Shown: positions 7,393 to 17,240 of the stretch, in pieces | How positions within the stretch are numbered: the first letter of the stretch is position 1 | How the letters are laid out: each line of letters opens with the position of its first letter | NCBI GenBank assembly: GCA_029580855.1 | Contig: JAKPQH010000174.1 | Location: 28,248 to 92,247, forward strand | DNA length: 64,000 bases | From: a bacterium | Lineage (GTDB): Bacteria > Methylomirabilota > Methylomirabilia > Methylomirabilales > 2-02-FULL-66-22 | Direction of reading: 5' to 3' | Translations under genes and position numbers: made by a program | Notes under the pieces: model-generated | What the model was told of the DNA's origin: nothing | The model's input: only the letters and a program-made list of their open reading frames with translations | The model's database searches: none

Positions 7393-9162
7393 TTACGCGA
7401 GATCCAGCTTGATATGCAGCTCCTTGAGCTGTGCGGGGTCCACGGCCGACGGGGCCTTGGTCATGAGGTCCTGGGCCCGCTGGGTCTTGGGGAACGCGAC
7501 GACGTCCCGGATGGAGTCCGCGCCAGTGAGAATCATGACCAGACGGTCCACGCCGAAGGCGATGCCGCCGTGGGGCGGCGTGCCGTATTCCAGGGCGTCC
7601 AGGAGAAAGCCGAACTTGGCGCGGGCGTCGTCGGGCCCGATACCCAGGGCCTGGAACATCTTGTTCTGGACCTCACGGCGGTGGATCCGGATGCTGCCGC
7701 CCCCGACCTCCGACCCGTTGATCACCAGATCGTAGGCCTTGGCCCGAATCTTTCCGGGGTCGTCCTCGAAGTGCGACACGTCCTCGTCCATCGGCGACGT
7801 GAACGGGTGGTGCATCGCCGACCAGCGCTTTTCCTTCTCGTCCCACTCCAGCAAAGGGAAATCCAGCACCCAGGTGACGGCCAGCGCCTCGGGATCGATC
7901 AGTTTGAGCTCCTGGCCGAATTTGAGACGCAGGCGCCCCATGGCGTCGGCGGCCGCCTTGGGCCGATCCACGCACAGGAGCAGAAGATCTCCTTCCTTGG
8001 CGTCCATCCGCTCCCGGAAGGTCTGGAGAAGTGCGTCGGGGAGGAATTTCGCCACCGGCGACTGGATGCCTCCCGGACCGATTTTGAACCAGGCTAGACC
8101 CTTGGCCCCGAAACCTTTCGCGAAGTTTTCGAGCTGGTCCAGCTGGCTCCGCGCCAGGTCGCCCTGCCCCGGGACGCTCAAGGCCATGGCGCGGCCGCCC
8201 GCGGCCAGCGGCTGGGCGAATGCGCGGAACGCGCTCTCCGCGAACAGGTCGCCGACATCCTGGAGTTCGAGCCCGAAGCGTGTGTCCGGCGCGTCCAGTC
8301 CGAACCGCCGGATCGCCTCGTCGTAAGTGATGCGCGGGAACGGCCGGGCCAGCTCGATTCCCCGCAACTCGCGAAAGAGCTCGACCATCAAGCCTTCCAT
8401 GGTCGCGAGCACCTCGTCGCGATCCGCGAAGGACATCTCGACATCAATCTGCGTGAATTCCGGCTGGCGATCGGCCCGCAGGTCCTCGTCCCGGAAGCAC
8501 TTGACGATCTGAAAATACCGGTCGAAACCCGCCACCATCAGGAGCTGTTTGAAGAGCTGGGGCGATTGCGGCAGCGCGAAGAACTCGCCCGGGTTGACCC
8601 GGCTGGGCACCAGGTAGTCCCGGGCCCCTTCCGGGGTGCTCTTGGTGAGGACGGGGGTCTCCACCTCCAGGAATCCCTGGCTGTCCAGATACCGCCGGGT
8701 CACCTGGTAGAACCGGTGCCGCAGGCGAAGATTCCGCTGCAGCGGCGCCCTCCGCAGATCCAGATAGCGGTACGCGAGGCGAAGATCCTCTGCCACGCTA
8801 GTCTCATCCTCGATGGCAAAAACGGGCGTCTTGGCGTCATTCAGGATGATGGCGTCGCGCGCCAGCACCTCCACGGTGCCCGTGGGAAGCTCCTCGTTGA
8901 CGCTTTCGGGCGGCCGCTGCCGCACCTCGCCCCGCACGGCCACCACGTACTCGGTGCGCATCGCTTCGGCGCAGCGATGGGCGTCCGGAAACCGCTCCGG
9001 GTTGAAGACCACCTGCACGACGCCCTCGCGGTCGCGCAGATGGACGAAGATCAAGCCCCCGAGGTCGCGGCGACGGTCCACCCAGCCGCTGAGGACGACG
9101 GTCGTGCCGACGTGGGCGGCCTGCACCTGGCCGCAGTACACCGTGCGCTCCCACCCCTTCAT
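7393..9162 (-). CDS. aspS: Aspartyl-tRNA synthetase
   Basis: This 589-residue class IIb synthetase charges tRNA with aspartate. The N-terminal OB-fold anticodon domain contains [19 protein letters not shown]. Motif 2 is seen in [19 protein letters not shown] and motif 3 in [11 protein letters not shown], with the bacterial GAD insertion between them. The Leu in RRRDLGG is the residue type associated with Asp-specific enzymes; non-discriminating forms usually have His there. The ATG follows the hisS stop with no gap (TAG-ATG), and the ribosome site lies inside hisS, so the two are coupled. Confidence 0.97.
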   Translation of the reverse strand: MKGWERTVYCGQVQAAHVGTTVVLSGWVDRRRDLGGLIFVHLRDREGVVQVVFNPERFPDAHRCAEAMRTEYVVAVRGEVRQRPPESVNEELPTGTVEVLARDAIILNDAKTPVFAIEDETSVAEDLRLAYRYLDLRRAPLQRNLRLRHRFYQVTRRYLDSQGFLEVETPVLTKSTPEGARDYLVPSRVNPGEFFALPQSPQLFKQLLMVAGFDRYFQIVKCFRDEDLRADRQPEFTQIDVEMSFADRDEVLATMEGLMVELFRELRGIELARPFPRITYDEAIRRFGLDAPDTRFGLELQDVGDLFAESAFRAFAQPLAAGGRAMALSVPGQGDLARSQLDQLENFAKGFGAKGLAWFKIGPGGIQSPVAKFLPDALLQTFRERMDAKEGDLLLLCVDRPKAAADAMGRLRLKFGQELKLIDPEALAVTWVLDFPLLEWDEKEKRWSAMHHPFTSPMDEDVSHFEDDPGKIRAKAYDLVINGSEVGGGSIRIHRREVQNKMFQALGIGPDDARAKFGFLLDALEYGTPPHGGIAFGVDRLVMILTGADSIRDVVAFPKTQRAQDLMTKAPSAVDPAQLKELHIKLDLA

Positions 9163-10440
<1,278 letters not shown>

Positions 10441-10580
10441 CTCGGCAACGAGTTATCAGCGGTCAGCGATCAGCGAACTGCTTCTCGCGCGCTCTCCGTC
10501 TCGGTTGTTTCCAAAAAAGGCTGCTCGCCTCCCCGTGAAATCTGCGCAATCTGCGTCATCTGCGGATTCGACGCGTCCCG
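10441..10580. repeat. Spacer made of iterated short words between hisS and glpX
   Basis: Within this spacer 10454-10478 iterates a word close to CAGCGATCAGCG, and 10537-10569 iterates AATCTGCG three times. Neither is a palindrome. Such iterated spacers recur at four other places in the window. No promoter or gene was found here, so hisS is probably read through from glpX. Confidence 0.5.
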
Positions 10581-11537
10581 TCAGTACATCGGCCGCCGGT
10601 CGAATCGGTGTGTCGCCTCGATGAAACGTGTCGTCCCCGAACGACTCCGGATGACCACGGAGTGCGTCCGGGCGCCGCCGCCGAAGAACCGGACCCCGCG
10701 AAGGAAATCGCCGTCGGTGACCCCCGTGGCGGCGAACATCAGCTCGCTCCCCGATGCCAGGTCGCCGATCCGATACACCCGATCCATCTCCTTGATCCCC
10801 GCGCGACGGGCCCGCTCGACTTCCTCGTCGTTGCGGGGACGGAGGCGCCCCTGCATGTCGCCCCCCAAGCATTGCAGCGCCGCTGCCGCCAGCACCCCCT
10901 CGGGGGCGCCGCCCACGCCCATCAGGACATCCACCCCGGTATCGGGGAATGCGGTGGCGATAGCGGCCGACACGTCCCCGTCCTGAATCAGCTTGATGCG
11001 CGCGCCTGCCTCGCGCACCGCCCGGATCAGTTCGGCGTGGGCCGGGCGGTCCAGGATCGCCACGGTCAGATCCTCGACGTAGCACTTCTTCGCCCTGGCG
11101 ATGTTCTCCAGGTTCTGGGTCGGCGTCAGACTCAGGTCCACGGCGCCCTTGGCGCGGCGGCCGACGGCGATCTTCTCCATGTAGGTGGCCGGAACCCGGA
11201 ACAGCGCACCTTTCTCGCTGATGGCCACAACCGCCATGGCGTTGGCGCGGCCCTGAGCAACGATGTCCGCGCCTTCCAGTGGGTCCAGGGCCACATCCAG
11301 CTCGGGTTCGCCGCCACTGCCGATCCGCTCGCCGATGAAGAGCATCGGCGCCTCGTCCTGCTCCCCCTGTCCGATCACCACCCGACCGCAGAAGGAGACT
11401 GCGTCGAACCCTTTCCGCATGGCATCGACCGCGGCCTGTTCCGCCGCCTTGGCGTTCCCGAGCCCCATCCAGCGCGCCGACGACAACGCCGCGGCCTCAG
11501 TGACCCGCACCACTTCCAGTGCCAGATTCCGCTCCAC
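10581..11537 (-). CDS. glpX: Class II fructose-1,6-bisphosphatase GlpX
   Basis: This 318-residue protein has the GlpX signature: VIGQGEQDEAPMLFIGE, the metal/phosphate motif DPLEGAD, and IQDGDVSAAI with the GVGGAPEGVLAAAAL block. It hydrolyses fructose 1,6-bisphosphate to fructose 6-phosphate for gluconeogenesis, using divalent metal. I start at a GTG (11537) right after a GGGGGAG tract, which gives the normal family length; the open frame continues upstream without conserved sequence. A near-consensus promoter lies 225 bases upstream, with repeat copy B between promoter and gene. Confidence 0.95.
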   Translation of the reverse strand: MERNLALEVVRVTEAAALSSARWMGLGNAKAAEQAAVDAMRKGFDAVSFCGRVVIGQGEQDEAPMLFIGERIGSGGEPELDVALDPLEGADIVAQGRANAMAVVAISEKGALFRVPATYMEKIAVGRRAKGAVDLSLTPTQNLENIARAKKCYVEDLTVAILDRPAHAELIRAVREAGARIKLIQDGDVSAAIATAFPDTGVDVLMGVGGAPEGVLAAAALQCLGGDMQGRLRPRNDEEVERARRAGIKEMDRVYRIGDLASGSELMFAATGVTDGDFLRGVRFFGGGARTHSVVIRSRSGTTRFIEATHRFDRRPMY

Positions 11538-11594
11538 CGCTCCCCCCGGCGGCCACCCTTGGCCGCCCGCGCACACGCCCCCGTCCTCACCCAA

Positions 11595-11738
11595 CAGACT
11601 GCTCAAACAAATTGGCCGGGTACGCATCCACAGGATGGCTACGTCGCTAGCCCATCAGGTTCAGGCGTACGAGGTACCCCGCAGCGAGCGCCGAGCCATC
11701 CAGGGTCACCGCGGATGGGCTCTTTTCATCAGCCTGTC
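11595..11738 (+). repeat. Interspersed repeat, copy B, in the glpX leader
   Basis: It begins CAGACTGCTCAAAC, contains CAGGCGTACGAGGTACC and GCAGCGAGCGCCGAG, and ends GCTCTTTTCATCAGCCTGTC. Unlike most copies it does not adjoin a stop codon. It fills the untranslated leader between the glpX promoter and the GTG start, so it would be transcribed at the 5' end of the glpX-hisS-aspS message. Confidence 0.7.
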
Positions 11739-11761
11739 AAAAAACACCCGAATGGCGACGC

Positions 11762-11791
11762 AGTATACTGCCCGTCGAGAAAGAGTGTCAA
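11762..11791 (-). promoter_or_regulatory. Near-consensus promoter of glpX-hisS-aspS
   Basis: On the minus strand TTGACA (11791-11786) and TATACT (11767-11762) are separated by 18 bases, and the -10 box is followed by GC. No gene was seen in the remaining 210 bases up to 12001, which separate it from the broken exported gene. Confidence 0.75.
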
Positions 11792-12001
11792 CGCAAACAT
11801 CCAGTTTGACACGGGAATGACAAGCAGTTACACGGGAGGGTTGGCAAGAAAAAGGGGTGAAATACCCACGAGTCAAACCCAGTGCAACCGGAATCCCGCG
11901 ACGCTGGAGATGAAAAGAATTCGGAGCAGCCCGTCCGGCGGGAGGCTCAATGGACACACCAAGTCATAAGACACAAAGCATATGTCCCACACCCACTTGC
12001 C

Positions 12002-13408
12002 TCAAAGCAGGCCTCCCGTCCGTTTGATGACCCACTTCAGCTGCAGTTCCGCCCCGGGTGGAAACCTTGTCTGGGTGCTCGACCCGAAGATCACATCCTG
12101 ATTGATCAGGTAGACGGGATACAGTTGATCGACCCTCCAGGAGTGTGACCCCGTGATCTCCGTCGCCTGCGGCGAGGGGATTTCTTCCGGGTAGGTAATA
12201 CGGACGATCCCGAGGTTTTCAAAACGCTCGGCATAGGTAGCGCACTGGGCATACGAATTGCGAACCTTCACCTTCCCAGGGGTTTTCCCCGGCCTGAATT
12301 CCAGAACAAGTCTCGTCTTCCTGTCATTTTTTGAAATCGACTTGTCGGCCTCATAAACAAGTTCCACAGAGCTGACTGGCATCGGCTGGGAGCCCGCGCT
12401 GGCCACCTCCTCGATCAGCCCCTCAAATCCGGACGGTGGATTTTTCTGTATGATTCAAGCGGTGTGAGCCCAGCTTACCTCCATTCGATTCGATTCATAC
12501 CTCTCCCTATGCCGGGTCCTGCGCATCTGTTTCATCGCGCCGACATACCGGAAGTCGGTAGTCACCTGAACGCGATAGGCCTCATTTTCCTTAATGGATC
12601 TCGCCCGTGATTTCAACAAACAAATCGCCCGCCTCTTCCTGAACCGTTATGACCGCCGATCCCTCGGCCTTGTCGGGAAAATTCGGCGGCTGATAGGTGG
12701 CCGTGATCCGGATGGTCGTGTCCGTTCGCCCCGCCCGACAGGTCAGGATGCCGCGGCCGGCCGCGTCGGTCTTCACCCGTTCCTTGGGGGTGCAGACGCC
12801 GTCTTTGAGGCCCTCGATGCGCAGCGTAAGCTACCGGTCCGCGAGGGGGAGCCTCTTCCCGTCATCGGCGGACACCCTGGCGAATTCGATGACCACCTTG
12901 GTGCGGTCGCCGGGGTGGAGCCGTGGCGTCTCCGGCTGGACGCGGATCTCGAGCCCGTCGATGGCGACCGCGTGCTTTATCTCCGCCTGCGCCCCCAGCC
13001 CGCAGGCTATAAACGTGAGGGGGTCCCGCGCACCCCGTAGCAGGTGTCCTTGCTGGCGCGCAGATCCCCGATTTGCTCCTGCTGTCCACAGCCGATCACC
13101 GCGACGTTGTAGCGGAGGCTATAGTCGTACGCCCCGCCCGCCCCGGCCGCACCGATGGGGACGCCGGGCGAGGTGGCCTTGAGTTTTTCCAGCATCTTCC
13201 CCTGGATGCGGTCGCGCCACATCTCCTTGGTCTGGACTGGATCCTGCCGCTGCAACACCTCGACCGCCTGCTCGTGAACCGACGTCAACTCTACGGCGAC
13301 TTTCGGCTTTGCGCAGGCGCCGGTCCGCGCCATGGCGGCAACGCCCGGCAGCAGGAGCATCAAGCCGGCGGCCGCGCCAGATAGGGTCGCGCGAGCTCCG
13401 CGTTCCAT
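12002..13408 (-). pseudogene. Broken exported protein with Ig-like region
   Basis: The pieces add up to one protein of roughly 465 residues with at least four lesions. A signal peptide (MERGARATLSGAAAGLMLL) and a helical region run to about 13020, where a frameshift occurs. An Ig-like stretch (VQPETPRLHPGDRTKVVI) continues to an in-frame TAG at 12831-12833, then VKTDAAGRGILTCRAG. A second frameshift lies near 12591, and an in-frame TGA at 12455-12457, before a final domain ending WVIKRTGGLL. The conserved look of each piece on either side of the lesions shows recent decay or assembly error. Function is unknown; it would have been periplasmic or surface-exposed. Confidence 0.7.
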
Positions 13409-13450
13409 CCTGGCAACCTCTTGGAAGGCGGACACCCCGCCTGGTGGCGG

Positions 13451-13870
13451 TCACTTCTTTTCCGTCACCACGATGGCGGTGACGTCCTGGACCGCCTCGC
13501 CGATATATGGCCGCTGGACCTTGACCCAGCGCTTGGAGGACGCCAGACCCTTGGCGCCGTCCAGGATGAAGTAGGCTTCCCAGAGATCGTACTCGGCGGA
13601 TTTCTTGGGCTGGCCCGACACCCCGGAGGCGCGCGGCATGGCGTACTCCGTCCCCATGCCCTGATAGAATTTGGCCACTTTCGCGAAAGCGTCGGACGTT
13701 GTGTAGATCGCGGTCTTGACGCCCGTCATCTTTGCCGCAGCGGCCGCTTCCATTGCCTCCTTGGTTGCCGCTTCATCGAGCGTTGCGCCTGGGTAGAGTA
13801 CGAATTCCGCCGCCTGGCCCGGCAAAGCCAGAATGCAAGACAGCGCTAGAGCGTAAAGAGTCTGTCTCAT
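13451..13870 (-). CDS. Small exported protein of unknown function
   Basis: This 139-residue protein has a clear signal peptide (MRQTLYALALSCILALPGQA) and a mature domain starting EFVLYPGATLDE. The words KTAIYTTSDAFAKVAKFYQG resemble a family of short periplasmic proteins with a conserved YPGA start and an FYKG segment; no function is known for it. GGAGG precedes the ATG. It lies between two broken genes and is intact itself. Confidence 0.7.
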   Translation of the reverse strand: MRQTLYALALSCILALPGQAAEFVLYPGATLDEAATKEAMEAAAAAKMTGVKTAIYTTSDAFAKVAKFYQGMGTEYAMPRASGVSGQPKKSAEYDLWEAYFILDGAKGLASSKRWVKVQRPYIGEAVQDVTAIVVTEKK

Positions 13871-13912
13871 GAGGATGCCTCCCGTTCCGCCACCGGAAAA
13901 AGGGTGGAAGTT

Positions 13913-14553
13913 TCAGATACCCGTCAGGTTTTTCACCGTGCTGAGACTGTGCTCTTTGTGATACTTCAAGACGTCCATGAGCGTATTCCAGGCGCTGGTC
14001 GTATGGTCGTCCCGCGCCTTACTGGCGCGACACACCTCCGCCCCGATCTTACAGTCCATCTGGCAACGGGCCAATTTCCTCCGTTGTTCCTGACCCTGCA
14101 TAGAAGCCGCATATCGCTTTTCAGCAGCCGCCAGTCCTCCCGAATTCGGGCCGCCTTCGAGGACAGATTGACCTTGAGATCTCTGGCCTGGGTGTTGAGC
14201 TTCCGAATTTCCTGAACCTCGGCAACGGGGCCCTGGGTGGCCGATGCCGGCTTCAAGAACTTGTTTTTCGCCTCCATGGACGCGCGACTGGTCTTTGCGT
14301 TGAGCTTCACATATTCGGCGGCTGACGCATTCAGGCCCTGCAGGTTGCTTTTCACCCGCCCCAGTCCCTGGCACAACCGATTGACGGCGGCCGTTTCCGC
14401 AGCGAGCTTTTGGGTATCTGCCGCGACGGGGCCTTGTGTCTGCACCTTTTCCCCCGGCCCCAAGGGCTCGGCGACCGGACGCTCCGCGAGGCCCGGATGC
14501 GTCAGGATCTGTGCGGCCGACAAACACACAATCACGGTGACGACTTTCTTTAT
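13913..14553 (-). pseudogene. Frameshifted exported coiled-coil protein with Cys-rich tail
   Basis: The first part reads as a signal peptide (IKKVVTVIVCLSAAQIL) and a helical, coiled-coil-like region (LGRVKSNLQGLNASAAEYV). The expected start codon, behind a GAGGAG site, is ATA at 14551-14553 instead of ATG. The frame shifts somewhere between about 14080 and 14160, after which CQMDCKIGAEVCRASKA and YHKEHSLSTVKNLTGI follow to the stop at 13913. The gene starts 27 bases after the OmpA-family gene stop and was probably in its operon. Function is unknown. Confidence 0.6.
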
Positions 14554-14579
14554 TGCTGTTTCGCTCCTCGCCTGTGGTC

Positions 14580-15431
14580 CTACTGTTTCACCAGTTCCAC
14601 GCGGCGGTTTTTCGCTCGTCCTTCTTCGGTGTCGTTGGAGGCGACAGGTGCGAGAGGTCCCGCGCCGCCCGATGTCAACCGGGCCGCGCCAATTTCGTGT
14701 TTGTTGACGAGCTCTTTGACTACGGCCTCGGCGCGCGTCTGGGACAGCTTCATGTTGTACTCGTAGCCGCCGGCGTTGTCCGTATGACCGACGACGTAGA
14801 GCCTGAGTTTCGGATCGCTGCGGAGCAGGCTGGCGATTTCCTTCAGAGCCGGTCCGGATTCGGGCTTGATGTCTGCCTTGTTGAAGTCAAAATGGATGCC
14901 GTAGAGCGCCACGTGACCGCTGGTGTGAAGTCCGTCCGCCATGAACTTGGCGTCCGCCACGATTTCCTGAGTCATGGCCTGTTTTTCGACGACGGTCAAA
15001 TGGAAAGACCCCGCGTTCGTATCGATATGGATATACGCCCATATTTCCTTGCCGTCTTTCAGAAGCCTCATGGATGTTTTGTAAGGATTTTTGGGGTCAT
15101 TTACCCAGAAGGTTCCTCCAAGTTTTTCGATGGCATTTGTGTAATTACGTGACACTTGAGTGAATGAATGTTTTCCCTTAAGACCCTTTTTTTCCGAATA
15201 GCCGGAGTATATTTTCTTTCCTTCTATGGTGACCTTCTGCTTTGTCGCAGGATCGATGAAGTCGTAGGCATCGAAATCCCCCACGCTGCATGTCCAAAGA
15301 TAGTATCCCTCCATTCTTGAAAAGAGCGGGTGATCCTTGCACCCCTTCTTATCTTCTTGAGCCAATGCCATTCCCGCTGTCGCAAGCACGAAGCCCAGAA
15401 TCCAGCATATGATCGTCTTGAGCCGGCTCAT
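14580..15431 (-). CDS. OmpA-family outer membrane protein
   Basis: This 283-residue protein has a signal peptide to about residue 24 (AGMALAQ). An N-terminal domain of about 150 residues lacks recognised motifs, and a C-terminal OmpA/MotB peptidoglycan-binding domain starts at IHFDFNKADIKPES. The domain contains LYVVGHTDNAGG and ends AKNRRVELVKQ. It would tether the outer membrane to peptidoglycan. AGGAGG lies seven bases before the ATG. The segment around 15080-15240 is noticeably richer in A+T than the rest of the window, which may mark different ancestry of the N-terminal domain. Confidence 0.85.
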   Translation of the reverse strand: MSRLKTIICWILGFVLATAGMALAQEDKKGCKDHPLFSRMEGYYLWTCSVGDFDAYDFIDPATKQKVTIEGKKIYSGYSEKKGLKGKHSFTQVSRNYTNAIEKLGGTFWVNDPKNPYKTSMRLLKDGKEIWAYIHIDTNAGSFHLTVVEKQAMTQEIVADAKFMADGLHTSGHVALYGIHFDFNKADIKPESGPALKEIASLLRSDPKLRLYVVGHTDNAGGYEYNMKLSQTRAEAVVKELVNKHEIGAARLTSGGAGPLAPVASNDTEEGRAKNRRVELVKQ

Positions 15432-15973
15432 CCTTGCACCTCCTGGATTCTTTGGTTGGCCACGAGAAGACCAGTCTGTCTATTTCCCTGAAGCCGAGTC
15501 ACGCAATCACGCAGGGCTGATCACCGGCAACCGGACTGCCATGCTTCGGGGGCGTGGCGGCTTGCCCAAAAAGTCTACGGCATTGGACGGTCGACTTCCG
15601 GTCGCAAGATGCGGTGCGCTGACCGACGGCCTTCAGGCAGCCGCGAACCGAAAAGAAAACGAGAGCGATCGGCGCAGTGGGGCGTATGCGACGGCGACTG
15701 GGTATGACGACGGTGGCGAACGGGGTCATCGTGAAAACGAACCCCGATGGGCGGGAAGCCGCCTCCCGATGGATCGGATCCCGAGAATCCGTCCAGCTCG
15801 TTCCCACGCCGGGCCCTCCGTCGGACCATGCGGAGAAGCGTGACCTGGCAAAGCGTAGCTTTGACCTTTCCCCCTGTCAAGCATGGCGAGTCTCCTGTCC
15901 GCCTCTCTAATGGCGAGGCGGCGTACCGCCCGTCCCGAAAAAGCCTCAACGCCGATTCTGTCCACCTTTTCTG
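15432..15973. other. Non-coding stretch upstream of the TRAP operon
   Basis: No gene with conserved motifs was seen on either strand. The only structure noted is a small palindrome, AAAGCGTAGCTTT, near 15856-15868. The stretch ends at the promoter of the TRAP binding-protein gene. Confidence 0.5.
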
Positions 15974-16003
15974 TTGACAGCCGCCTCCGGCCCAACGGAT
16001 ACT
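15974..16003 (+). promoter_or_regulatory. Sigma-70-like promoter of the TRAP operon
   Basis: TTGACA (15974-15979) and GATACT (15998-16003), followed by GC, are 18 bases apart. Spacing and -10 sequence match the promoter in front of the hcp relic at 21478 and closely resemble that of glpX. Repeat copy C lies between it and the dctP start. Confidence 0.65.
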
Positions 16004-16057
16004 GCCGTCCGTCGCAGCGGCGCGTCTCGAGCGGCGGCGAAACACGTCGTTTTTGTC

Positions 16058-16170
16058 CGGACTGCTCAAAAAGATCCGGATGCCAGGCGGTGCGCGCGGC
16101 CCAGCGTACCCAGTCCGCTGGGTCCAGGCGTACTGGAGATACGCCGCAGATAGGCCTTTTTCAGCACCCC
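16058..16170 (+). repeat. Interspersed repeat, copy C, in the dctP leader
   Basis: It begins GGACTGCTCAAAAAG, carries GGATGCCAGGCGG and CAGGCGTACTGGAGATACGC, and ends CCTTTTTCAGCACC, five bases before the ribosome-binding site of dctP. It lies between the promoter and the start codon, like copy B. Confidence 0.7.
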
Positions 16171-16187
16171 ACCAGGAGGTCGATTCC

Positions 16188-17213
16188 ATGGTACACCCGT
16201 CCGTCATCACCCGCCGGCGCTTCCTCCAGCAGGTCAGCGGGGCGGCCGTCGCCGTGCCGGCGCTCGTCGGCACCGCGCGCGCGCAGACCAAGTTCACCTG
16301 TCGGATCGCCCACAACGAGGCGATCGGGTCGCCGCTCACACAGGCGTTCGAGAACTGGGCCAAGCTGCTCAACGAGCAGAGCGGCGGGCGCATCGAGGCG
16401 CAGCACTTCCCCGCGGGCCAGCTCGGAAGCTACACCCAGAATATCGAGCAGAACCGGCTCGGCACGATCCAGATCACGACCGGCGGGCCCGACACCGAGG
16501 AAGCCGTAGCGCCGGAGATCGCCGCCACCGGCGGCGCGCCCGGTTTCATCTACCGCGACGACGCGCACGTCGACCGTGTCCTCCAGGGCGAGATCGGTGC
16601 GGAAGTCTCGCGGATCGCGCGGGCGAAGACCGGGGTCGAATTTGTCGACTACGGCGAGGTCGGATTCCGGCACATCCTGGCCAAGCGGAAGGTCACGAAC
16701 CTCGACGAGGTGAAGGGTCTCAAGATCCGAGTGCCCGAGCTCAAGATCTGGGTCGATTTCTGGAAAAAGCTCGGTGCCAACCCCACCCCGCTGCCCTACG
16801 CGGAACAGTACAGCGCGCTGTCGACGGGGCTGATCGACGCGGTCGAGGCCGACGTCTTCTCCATCAAGGGATTCAAGTGGGGCGAGCAGGCCAAGCACTT
16901 GACCCTGACCGCCCACTGGTTCCTGCCCAAGGCGGCGCGCGTGAACGCGCGCTGGCTCGATTCGCTTCCCGAAGACCTGCGCATCCTCGTCCGCACCTCG
17001 GCGAAGGGGATCTTCGCCGAGCAGCGCAAGCAGAACCGGGCCAACGCCGCCAGGACCCTCGAGGAGCTCAAGGCGTCGGGGATCGCCGTCTACCAGCTCG
17101 GCGACACGCCGCGTTGGCACCAGGCGACCGAGCCGCTTTTCGCGGAGTTCGGCGCCAAGAGTCCGGCCACCAAGGCGATGATCGAGAGGATCCGCGCGCT
17201 CGCCCGCGTCTGA
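16188..17213 (+). CDS. dctP: TRAP transporter substrate-binding protein DctP
   Basis: This 341-residue DctP-family binding protein has a twin-arginine-type signal (TRRRFLQQVSGAAVAVPAL, cleavage after ARAQ). The fold is shown by FENWAKLLNEQSGGRIE, the invariant-arginine region GLKIRVPELKIWVDFWKKLG, and the start of the family dimer/ligand helix LPYAEQYSALSTGLIDAVE. AGGAGG lies eight bases before the ATG at 16188. It feeds the fused QM permease encoded next. The likely ligand is an organic acid; the neighbouring oxidoreductase and hydrolase suggest a sugar-acid or similar substrate, which is inference. Confidence 0.9.
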   Translation: MVHPSVITRRRFLQQVSGAAVAVPALVGTARAQTKFTCRIAHNEAIGSPLTQAFENWAKLLNEQSGGRIEAQHFPAGQLGSYTQNIEQNRLGTIQITTGGPDTEEAVAPEIAATGGAPGFIYRDDAHVDRVLQGEIGAEVSRIARAKTGVEFVDYGEVGFRHILAKRKVTNLDEVKGLKIRVPELKIWVDFWKKLGANPTPLPYAEQYSALSTGLIDAVEADVFSIKGFKWGEQAKHLTLTAHWFLPKAARVNARWLDSLPEDLRILVRTSAKGIFAEQRKQNRANAARTLEELKASGIAVYQLGDTPRWHQATEPLFAEFGAKSPATKAMIERIRALARV

Positions 17214-17240
17214 GACGCTGCCGCGGCGAGAGAGCGCGCT

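Noticed and set aside
15575..16393. 272-codon minus-strand frame upstream of and into dctP
   Set aside because: It crosses a repeat copy, a promoter and the dctP signal peptide in antisense and has no motifs.
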